Assembly: GCA_947491605.1 (NCBI GenBank) | Contig: CANLJW010000028.1 | Coordinates: forward strand, 1-12,826 | Source of the DNA: UBA7398 sp947491605 | GTDB lineage: Bacteria > Actinomycetota > Actinomycetes > Nanopelagicales > Nanopelagicaceae | Length of the DNA: 12,826 nucleotides | Direction: 5' to 3' | In this document: piece by piece, positions 7,640-12,826 of the stretch | How the letters are laid out: the number at the start of each line of letters is the position of its first letter | Numbering within the stretch: the stretch's first letter is position 1 | Translations under genes and position numbers: made by a program | Notes under the pieces: generated by a model | Told to the model about the DNA's origin: nothing | Database searches by the model: none | What the model saw: the letters and a program-made list of their open reading frames with translations, nothing else

Positions 7640-8236
7640 ATGAGTTTCCCGTTAGATAACCGCACGCTCGCCGAAACTACATTTGTAGTTGTTGATTTAG
7701 AAACGACCGGATGGTCACCAGCTAGCGGCGCGGCCATTACCGAGATCGGCGCAGTAAAAGTCTCTGGTGGCAAAGTTATTGCAGAGTTCCAAAGTTTGAT
7801 TAATCCCGGTTCGCCGATTCCAGAATTGATCACCAACATCACCGGAATATCCGATGCGATGGTTATGGAGTCGCCTTGGATTCATGAAGTTGTTCCAATC
7901 TTTTTAGAATTCTGCGGCTCCCCTGATGAAACTGTTTTAGTCGCCCATAACGCGCCATTTGATATGAGTTTTTTATTAGCAGCTGTTGCAGCCGCCGCTT
8001 TCGATTGGCCCGAATTTCCGGTAATTGATACGGCTTACCTTGCTCGAAAAATTCTTACTAAAGATGATGTGCCAAACAATAAATTAGAAACGCTCGCCGG
8101 ATATTACGGAACCGATTCACAACCAAACCATCGCGCCCTCGATGATTCGCGTGCCACCGTAGATGTCCTACACGGTCTCTTCGAAAGGTTAGGAAGTTTT
8201 GGGGTTACAACGCTGGCAGAGTTGCTTGATTTTTAA
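7640..8236 (+). CDS. DEDDh 3'-5' exonuclease, single domain (DnaQ-like)
   Basis: This 198-residue protein should remove nucleotides from 3' ends of DNA with two metal ions. All five DEDDh residues are seen: Asp19 and Glu21 in VVVDLETTG, Asp108 in LVAHNAPFDMSFL, and His164 and Asp169 in NHRALDDSRATVDVLHG. The sequence, including LTGIS-like NITGISDAM, VIDTAYLARK and the ending LGSFGVTTLAELL, resembles the N-terminal third of the long actinobacterial protein typified by M. tuberculosis Rv2191. In that protein, as I recall, a UvrC/Cho-like GIY-YIG nuclease region follows. Here the frame stops right after the exonuclease domain, so that second half is missing or encoded elsewhere. Rv2191 also lies near ctaE, which supports orthology. 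It could act as a repair or proofreading exonuclease. It is not the main replicative epsilon subunit on present evidence. The last 32 nt overlap the receiver gene on the other strand. Confidence 0.88.
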   Translation: MSFPLDNRTLAETTFVVVDLETTGWSPASGAAITEIGAVKVSGGKVIAEFQSLINPGSPIPELITNITGISDAMVMESPWIHEVVPIFLEFCGSPDETVLVAHNAPFDMSFLLAAVAAAAFDWPEFPVIDTAYLARKILTKDDVPNNKLETLAGYYGTDSQPNHRALDDSRATVDVLHGLFERLGSFGVTTLAELLDF

Positions 8237-8618
8237 GTAAATTTACAACTGTGGTTGCAATCGTGAATGGATCAATCGGGTGGGTAACCACGCCATCAGC
8301 CCGCGACCACCCGGCTAACCACGCATCTTGAACTCGCCCAGTAATGACCAATATCGGCGGACAATTAAATAACTCATCTTTTAATTGACGAGCTAACCCC
8401 AAGCCACCCTCTGGGACTGCTTCGCCATCCAAGATGTAAATATCAGCGTGTTTTTTATCATCGATATAGCTTTTGACAGCAGCGCCGGTGGCGAATTCCA
8501 TTATTTTATGTTCCGGCAAATCCATCGAAATTCGCTTCCCTAAGGCGTTTTTAATCGAATTCCGAACCGAGGCATCATCCGAATAAATCGCAATCGTTAA
8601 GTTCCGGTCGGTCGTCAT
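8205..8618 (-). CDS. Stand-alone receiver-like (REC) domain protein
   Basis: This 137-residue protein has the alternating beta/alpha pattern of a CheY-like receiver and no output domain. The acidic pair is Asp14-Asp15 in IAIYSDDASVR. The expected phospho-acceptor is Asp64 in IYILDGEAVPEGGLGLARQLK, and a Thr at 93 ends strand 4 in ILVITGR. The invariant Lys-Pro of strand 5 is replaced by His113-Pro114 in VVTHPIDPF, so phosphorylation signalling may be altered. As I recall, similar proteins with SDDA, LDGEAVPAGG and a HPIDP motif occur beside ctaE in other actinobacteria, which would make this a conserved lineage-specific protein rather than a decayed one. No histidine kinase is nearby. It is divergent from the ctaE-qcrCAB operon across a 147-nt gap, so a link to respiration is plausible but unproven. 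A TAAACT hexamer 6 nt before the ATG suggests a leaderless message. Confidence 0.75.
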   Translation of the reverse strand: MTTDRNLTIAIYSDDASVRNSIKNALGKRISMDLPEHKIMEFATGAAVKSYIDDKKHADIYILDGEAVPEGGLGLARQLKDELFNCPPILVITGRVQDAWLAGWSRADGVVTHPIDPFTIATTVVNLLKNQATLPAL

Positions 8619-8624
8619 GGCGCG

Positions 8625-8630
8625 AGTTTA
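8625..8630 (-). promoter_or_regulatory. Putative -10 element for leaderless receiver gene
   Basis: TAAACT on the minus strand is followed by CGCGCC and the ATG at 8618. No Shine-Dalgarno site or clear -35 box is seen. Confidence 0.42.
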
Positions 8631-8697
8631 GCGAGCAAAATCAATTCTTTTTAGCTACTCCCGCAATTCCAAGCGTGATGCGTTTCACCAAAGTTAC

Positions 8698-8726
8698 GGG
8701 GAAAAAGGGCTTCCCCCTGCCCCCTT
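8698..8726. repeat. Hairpin and purine/pyrimidine tract between receiver gene and ctaE
   Basis: GGGGAA (8698-8703) pairs with TTCCCC (8711-8716) around a 7-nt loop. It is followed by a second C-run, so 8711-8726 is pyrimidine apart from one G. This is unusually G/C-run rich for the surrounding sequence. It could be structure or a protein site in the shared upstream region. It is not followed by a T-run that would make a good terminator. Confidence 0.4.
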
Positions 8727-8733
8727 AACTCGG

Positions 8734-8756
8734 TATTTCCGTACAAATCGGGAATA
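8734..8756. promoter_or_regulatory. Imperfect inverted repeat over the ctaE promoter (candidate operator)
   Basis: The arms TATTTCCG (8734-8741) and CGGGAATA (8749-8756) match at 7 of 8 positions around a 7-nt spacer. The right arm runs into the proposed -10 element of ctaE, so a dimeric regulator bound here would block or modulate RNA polymerase. Chance occurrence cannot be excluded. Confidence 0.3.
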
Positions 8757-8758
8757 AT
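8753..8758 (+). promoter_or_regulatory. Putative -10 element for ctaE-qcrCAB
   Basis: AATAAT (5 of 6 matches to TATAAT) ends 7 nt before the ctaE ATG, which again predicts a leaderless or nearly leaderless message. No good -35 box lies 16-18 nt upstream. The stretch between it and the ATG (TGCCTCC) has no Shine-Dalgarno site. Confidence 0.38.
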
Positions 8759-8765
8759 TGCCTCC

Positions 8766-9404
8766 ATGTCCAGCACCGTTACCAATCCGACTTCAATGCC
8801 GAGAAAAGTTAATCGTCCAAATATTGTGGCGGTCGGAACAATTGTCTGGCTCTCCAGTGAATTGATGTTCTTTGCAGCGCTCTTCGCAATGTATTTCACA
8901 ACTCGTTCGGTGCAAGGCCCAAAAATTTGGGCTGAATCAACGGCACTGCTCAACATTCCATTCGCCGCCGTTAACACCACCGTTCTTGTGCTTTCATCGG
9001 TAACTTGTCAGTTTGGCGTTTTTGCAGCCGAAAGATTCCAAGCATCTCGAACTGGCACATTATGGCAATTTAAAAAATGGGGATTGCGGGAATGGTTCGC
9101 ACTAACTTTTTTAATGGGCGCTTTCTTCATCGGCGGCCAAGTTTATGAATATGCAAAATTAGTTTCAGAGGGAATTTCGCTCTCCGCGCAAGCCTATGGT
9201 TCAGTTTTTTACATAACTACTGGTTTCCACGGTATGCACGTAACTGGCGGATTGATTGCGTTCCTAATAGTTTTGATTCGGGTATTCAAAGCCCAAAAAT
9301 TTGGCCACAACCAAGCCACTACTGCAATTGTGGTTTCTTATTACTGGCATTTCGTCGACATCGTTTGGATCGCGCTCTTCTCGGCGATCTACTTAATTAA
9401 GTAG
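8766..9404 (+). CDS. ctaE: Cytochrome c oxidase subunit III (aa3 type)
   Basis: This 212-residue membrane protein is subunit III of the haem-copper oxidase, a core-stabilising subunit of the bcc-aa3 supercomplex. Five helices can be traced, near residues 18-44, 62-88, 108-132, 146-174 and 186-211, which is the short actinobacterial form lacking the first two helices of the seven-helix type. Family marks are WLSSELMFF with a membrane Glu32, GGQVYEYAKL (123-132), TTGFHGMHVTGG (151-162) and YYWHFVDIVW (192-201). It is the first gene of ctaE-qcrC-qcrA-qcrB, the arrangement found across Actinobacteria. The catalytic subunits CtaC and CtaD are not in the window and are usually encoded elsewhere. 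The ATG at 8766 fits the family N terminus and the promoter spacing. Confidence 0.95.
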   Translation: MSSTVTNPTSMPRKVNRPNIVAVGTIVWLSSELMFFAALFAMYFTTRSVQGPKIWAESTALLNIPFAAVNTTVLVLSSVTCQFGVFAAERFQASRTGTLWQFKKWGLREWFALTFLMGAFFIGGQVYEYAKLVSEGISLSAQAYGSVFYITTGFHGMHVTGGLIAFLIVLIRVFKAQKFGHNQATTAIVVSYYWHFVDIVWIALFSAIYLIK

Positions 9405-9408
9405 GAAG
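9403..9408 (+). promoter_or_regulatory. Ribosome binding site for qcrC
   Basis: AGGAAG overlaps the ctaE stop codon and lies 7 nt before the qcrC ATG. It is the best Shine-Dalgarno site in the window, in contrast to the leaderless starts of the operon-head genes. Confidence 0.6.
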
Positions 9409-9415
9409 CAAGGTA

Positions 9416-10210
9416 ATGAATTTTATTTCGCGATACCGTCGATCTAAATTCTTTGGTCCTGCACTATTGGCCGCTGCGCTTTTTGTGCTTGGTACTTCTT
9501 ACTCTGTCGCCAGCGCAACTACATTTAAGGCTGTAACGCCGAGCAACGACAAGACCACTTTGATCGCTGAAGGAAAAGAAATCTTCGCTCGCGGATGTTC
9601 TTCATGTCATGGTTTAAACCTAGAAGGTGGCGCAATTGCACCGTCCTTAATTGGAGTTGGCGCTGCGTCAGTTGATTTCCAAGTTGGAACTGGCCGAATG
9701 CCGATGGCAGATATGAGCGTGCAAGCTGCCCGAAAGGATCCCATTTACAACGAGGCCGAAACTGCTGCACTGGCAGCTTATGTAGCTTCACTCGCCCCTG
9801 GTCCAGCCGCTATCCGCAATGAAGATTTAGCCTGGGAACGATCTGGCGATGCTGCCGAAGGTGGCCAGTTGTTTAGAAGCAATTGTTCAATGTGTCATAA
9901 CTTTGCTGGCCAAGGTGGTGCGCTTTCTCAAGGAAAATATGCACCAAGTTTGATGGGCGTAGAAGCTAAACATATTTACGAAGCGCTTATAACTGGCCCA
10001 CAATCAATGCCGGTTTTCTCAGACAAAATCATCACGCCTGCTGAAAAACTTTCAATTATCAAATGGATTAAAGCCGCTGAAAGCGAACCTAACCTTGGCG
10101 GCGCATCACTTGGTAGAACTGGACCTGTGACCGAAGGGTTACTTGCATGGTCACTTGGGATCATTGCTTTAATTGGAGTTGCTGTATGGATAACTGCAAA
10201 GGCAAAGTGA
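9416..10210 (+). CDS. qcrC: Dihaem cytochrome c subunit of the cytochrome bc1 complex
   Basis: This 264-residue protein carries two covalent haem c groups that relay electrons from the Rieske centre to the aa3 oxidase without a soluble cytochrome c. An N-terminal membrane or signal segment spans about 12-32 after a basic start (RYRRSK). The two haem sites are CSSCH (61-65) and CSMCH (157-161), each in a class I cytochrome c domain. Candidate axial Met residues lie in GRMPM (94-98) and in SMPVFSD near 198. A C-terminal helix at about 240-260 anchors the protein, with the haem domains on the outside of the membrane. It starts 11 nt after ctaE and is followed 4 nt later by qcrA. The dihaem form is the hallmark of the actinobacterial bcc complex. 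Confidence 0.95.
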   Translation: MNFISRYRRSKFFGPALLAAALFVLGTSYSVASATTFKAVTPSNDKTTLIAEGKEIFARGCSSCHGLNLEGGAIAPSLIGVGAASVDFQVGTGRMPMADMSVQAARKDPIYNEAETAALAAYVASLAPGPAAIRNEDLAWERSGDAAEGGQLFRSNCSMCHNFAGQGGALSQGKYAPSLMGVEAKHIYEALITGPQSMPVFSDKIITPAEKLSIIKWIKAAESEPNLGGASLGRTGPVTEGLLAWSLGIIALIGVAVWITAKAK

Positions 10211-10214
10211 TCAA

Positions 10215-11225
10215 ATGACATCTGATAACCAATCCAATGAAATTGCACCGCTAACTGATCCTGGAATCCCGGCGCACTTACACCGCAAATCAGATTTGGA
10301 CCCAAAAGCCGCTAAGAAAGCCGAACGTCAAGTTGGCATTCTCTTTATAATTTCGGCACTTGGAACAATTCTATTTGTCTACTCTTACACATTTATGTCC
10401 GAAAAAATCTTTATTTTCTTGCCAGTCTTAGGTAATTCAAATGCGAAGCAACTTTTCCTAGGACTTGGAATGGCAATTTCGCTCTTCTTCATTGGTATGG
10501 GCGCAGTTCATTGGGCTAAAACTTTGATGCCAGATAATGAAGTTGTAGCCCAACGCCATGAATTGCGATCCGAAGAAGTAGATCGTGAGGATTTTGTAAA
10601 AACTGTAAAAGAAGGTGCAGCAGCTGCGGGTCTTGGCCGTCGATCCATTATAAAACGGACTCTCGGAATTGCACTTGGTCTCTCCGGATTAACACCGCTG
10701 CTGCTTCTCCGTGACTTAGGCCCACTCCCTAAAGATGATTTTTCTAAAACATCTTGGGAGGCTGGAACTCGCTTAGTTACAGATCCAGGTGATCGCCCGA
10801 TTAAACCCTCAGATTTAGAAATCGGTGCAGTCGCTCAAGTACTCCCAGAATTACCTGCTGGCAAAGAACGCAAATTAGAAGATATCGGTAAAGACGCGGT
10901 TCTACTTATTCGGATCCGTTCTGAAGAATTTCAACTTGATGCTGAACGTCTCTCTTGGACCCATGAAGGCATCATCGCATTCTCAAAAATTTGTTCCCAT
11001 ATGGGATGTGCCGTTGCGCTCTATGAGCAGACAACCAAACACCTCCTATGCCCTTGCCACCAATCAACATTTGATGTCACTCGTGCCGCAAAAGTTATCT
11101 TTGGCCCATCTGCTCGACCTCTGCCACAATTAGCGCTGATGGTTGATGGTGATGGTTACTTAGTTGCTAAGCAACCATTCTCCGAACCAGTCGGACCAAG
11201 TTTTTGGGAGCGTGATTCATCATGA
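10215..11225 (+). CDS. qcrA: Rieske iron-sulfur subunit of the cytochrome bc1 complex
   Basis: This 336-residue protein takes one electron from menaquinol at the Qo site through a 2Fe-2S cluster. The cluster motifs are CSHMGC (260-265) and CPCHQSTFD (279-287). By analogy with bovine Rieske the ligands are Cys260, His262, Cys279 and His282, with a Cys265-Cys281 disulfide. CHQST in place of the common CHGS is usual in actinobacteria. Three membrane segments lie near 39-60, 80-100 and 145-165, the long actinobacterial form. A twin-arginine motif (GRRSIIK, 141-147) stands just before the third segment, which fits the known Tat-dependent insertion of the folded Rieske domain in Streptomyces after Sec insertion of the first two. 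Its stop overlaps the qcrB start as ATGA. Confidence 0.95.
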   Translation: MTSDNQSNEIAPLTDPGIPAHLHRKSDLDPKAAKKAERQVGILFIISALGTILFVYSYTFMSEKIFIFLPVLGNSNAKQLFLGLGMAISLFFIGMGAVHWAKTLMPDNEVVAQRHELRSEEVDREDFVKTVKEGAAAAGLGRRSIIKRTLGIALGLSGLTPLLLLRDLGPLPKDDFSKTSWEAGTRLVTDPGDRPIKPSDLEIGAVAQVLPELPAGKERKLEDIGKDAVLLIRIRSEEFQLDAERLSWTHEGIIAFSKICSHMGCAVALYEQTTKHLLCPCHQSTFDVTRAAKVIFGPSARPLPQLALMVDGDGYLVAKQPFSEPVGPSFWERDSS

Positions 11226-12814
11226 GTAAATCTGAAAGAGTTGCTGGCACGGTAGCCAATTACGTTGATGAACGAACTGGCGCGGCGAAATGGTTGAAGA
11301 AAAATTTAAATAAAGTATTTCCGGATCACTGGTCCTTTATGCTCGGTGAAATTGCGCTCTACTCCTTTATAATCTTGTTGCTAACTGGAACCTTCTTAAC
11401 CTTCTGGTATGACCCTTCAATGCAAGAAGTAGAGTACGAAGGAAGCTACCAACCACTCTCTGGTTTAAAGATGTCCGCCGCATACGCATCAACTCTCCAC
11501 ATCTCTTTTGATATTCGCGGTGGTTTATTGATGCGACAAATTCACCATTGGGCCGCTTTGTTATTTATGGTTGCAATTGTGGTTCATTTACTCCGCGTTT
11601 TCTTCACTGGCGCATTTCGAAAACCACGAGAGTTCAACTGGATCCTTGGTATTGGATTATTAACTCTTGGTATCGTTGAAGGCTTCCTCGGTTACTCGCT
11701 CCCAGACGATCTACTCTCTGGCACTGGTATCCGAATCGCTGAAGCAATAATTCAAGCCATCCCAGTAGTTGGTTCCTATCTCGCCTATTTTGTTTTTGGT
11801 GGCCCATTCCCAGGTGAAGTGTTTATTCCACGTATCTACACCGTACATATTCTTTTGCTGCCAGGAATTTTCCTAGCTCTGATAACTGCGCATTTAATGT
11901 TGGTCTGGTACCAAAAGCACACCCAATATCCAGGCCCTGGTCGAACTGAAAAAAATGTCGTCGGATACCCACTTATGCCGGTCTATATGGCAAAAGCCGG
12001 TGGATTTTTCTTCATAGTCTTTGGTTTCACCGCATTTTTAGGAGCGGTTGCATCAATCAATCCGATCTGGCTCTTTGGTCCCTACACCCCTGCCCAAATC
12101 ACCGCAGGTTCGCAACCAGATTGGTATATGGGATGGCTCGATGGCTTAGTTCGAATGGCACCACCACTTGAAACTCACGCCTTTGGTCACACAATTTCTT
12201 GGAACATTTTAATTCCAGCCTTAATCATCCCCGGAATTTTATTTACCGGCATGGCGCTCTATCCATTTATCGAAAGTTGGATGACTGGCGATAAACGCGA
12301 ACACCATCTTCTCGATCGACCACGTAACGCACCAAACCGGACCGCGTTAGGTGCAATGTCGCTAACTTTCGTACTCGTTACACTGCTAAACGGTGGTAAC
12401 GACTTACTCGCCACCCACTTCAGTTTGACCATTAATCAAATCATGTGGTTCTCTCGCATTGGTGTTTTAGTGCTGCCCCCAATCGCATTTGTGATAACTA
12501 AACGCATCTGTCTTTCATTGCAACGTGCAGATCGTGAATTAGTCTTACACGGTAGAGAAACTGGCCGATTAGTTATGTTGCCTCATGGTGAGTTCGTCGA
12601 AATACATGAAGAGCTTTCACCGGAAAAGAAATGGACGCTCACTCAGCATGAACAACTCCCGCCACTAGAAATTGCCCAGGAAAATCAAGCTGGCGTACGT
12701 AATCCAAAAGGTCTGCGCGCAAAGTTACAACAATATGCATCTAAGTCTCATCAAGAACAAATTGAGAAACCCTCCGCTAAAGATGTACTAGAGCTGGGCG
12801 ACGGGCGCCACTAA
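11222..12814 (+). CDS. qcrB: Cytochrome b subunit of the cytochrome bc1 complex
   Basis: This 530-residue, largely membrane-embedded protein holds two b haems and the menaquinol (Qo) and menaquinone (Qi) sites. The proposed haem ligands are His108 and His122 in RQIHHWAALLFMVAIVVH, and His209 and His224 in TVHILLLPGIFLALITAH. They are spaced 14 and 15, the second spacing being the b6-like one. The Qo motif reads PDWY (299-302), the usual actinobacterial form of PEWY. About eight helices end near residue 428 and are followed by a roughly 100-residue charged cytoplasmic tail (HGRETGRLVMLPHGEFVEIHEE and beyond), an extension typical of the phylum. The gene overlaps qcrA by 4 nt, with GGGAG 11 nt before the ATG. 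Only 12 nt follow the stop in this window, so no terminator can be judged. Confidence 0.95.
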   Translation: MSKSERVAGTVANYVDERTGAAKWLKKNLNKVFPDHWSFMLGEIALYSFIILLLTGTFLTFWYDPSMQEVEYEGSYQPLSGLKMSAAYASTLHISFDIRGGLLMRQIHHWAALLFMVAIVVHLLRVFFTGAFRKPREFNWILGIGLLTLGIVEGFLGYSLPDDLLSGTGIRIAEAIIQAIPVVGSYLAYFVFGGPFPGEVFIPRIYTVHILLLPGIFLALITAHLMLVWYQKHTQYPGPGRTEKNVVGYPLMPVYMAKAGGFFFIVFGFTAFLGAVASINPIWLFGPYTPAQITAGSQPDWYMGWLDGLVRMAPPLETHAFGHTISWNILIPALIIPGILFTGMALYPFIESWMTGDKREHHLLDRPRNAPNRTALGAMSLTFVLVTLLNGGNDLLATHFSLTINQIMWFSRIGVLVLPPIAFVITKRICLSLQRADRELVLHGRETGRLVMLPHGEFVEIHEELSPEKKWTLTQHEQLPPLEIAQENQAGVRNPKGLRAKLQQYASKSHQEQIEKPSAKDVLELGDGRH

Positions 12815-12826
12815 ACCAGTTTTAAA

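Noticed and set aside
7384..7842. Minus-strand open frame of 152 codons across the hydrolase start and the exonuclease gene
   Set aside because: It is antisense to two well-supported genes with clear motifs and covers both of their promoters. The translation has no recognisable family pattern.
8698..8716. GGGGAA/TTCCCC hairpin as an intrinsic terminator for a neighbouring gene
   Set aside because: Both adjacent genes start here rather than end, and no T-run follows the stem on either strand.
8651..8980. Minus-strand open frame of 109 codons over the ctaE promoter and start
   Set aside because: It is antisense to the conserved ctaE coding region, shows no motif, and has no promoter or ribosome site of note.
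1..12826. tRNA, rRNA, CRISPR arrays, insertion sequences, attachment sites
   Set aside because: I read both strands for these and saw no cloverleaf, regular spaced repeats, transposase frame or terminal inverted repeats. Nearly all sequence is accounted for by coding regions.

Overview
The window reads as a compact stretch of chromosome from a low-GC actinobacterium. The evidence is the actinobacterial order ctaE-qcrC-qcrA-qcrB, a dihaem QcrC, a long three-helix Rieske protein with a twin-arginine motif, and a neighbouring DEDDh exonuclease. That exonuclease resembles the N-terminal part of M. tuberculosis Rv2191, which as I recall also lies close to ctaE. The base composition (roughly mid-40s % GC by eye), very short intergenic gaps and overlapping convergent genes fit a streamlined planktonic actinobacterium such as the freshwater acI/Nanopelagicales group. 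That placement is inference.

Layout: bases 1-1523 (+) carry the 3' end of an aldehyde dehydrogenase and a complete glutaryl-CoA dehydrogenase (gcdH). Converging on it, bases 1520-3853 (-) hold a two-gene unit: a PLP class V aminotransferase-like protein followed by a class III CoA-transferase that resembles succinyl-CoA:glutarate CoA-transferase. Bases 3893-4792 (+) encode an EamA/DMT permease. Bases 4789-7591 (-) encode an alpha/beta hydrolase translationally coupled to an M3 metallopeptidase (Dcp type). Bases 7640-8236 (+) encode the single-domain exonuclease, overlapped tail to tail by a stand-alone receiver-like protein at 8205-8618 (-). Bases 8766-12814 (+) hold the respiratory operon ctaE-qcrC-qcrA-qcrB, coding for subunit III of the aa3 oxidase and the whole cytochrome bc1 complex.

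How the genes work together: the first block suggests glutarate or lysine catabolism (aldehyde oxidation, CoA activation, oxidative decarboxylation to crotonyl-CoA). The middle block is peptide and ester turnover plus one export or import permease. The last block makes most of the bcc-aa3 supercomplex that moves electrons from menaquinol to oxygen.

The most notable non-coding signal is a recurring promoter layout. At five of the likely transcription-unit heads (gcdH, the class V gene, the hydrolase, the exonuclease and the receiver gene) a TANNNT hexamer lies exactly 6 or 7 nt before the ATG, which predicts leaderless mRNAs; ctaE has a near variant. Genes inside operons either carry a Shine-Dalgarno-like site or overlap the gene before. 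The three convergent junctions overlap by 4, 4 and 32 nt and leave no room for intrinsic terminators. I see no convincing new multi-gene system here. The best leads are the conserved receiver-like gene facing the cytochrome operon, an inverted repeat over that operon's -10 element, and the shortened exonuclease and CoA-transferase.
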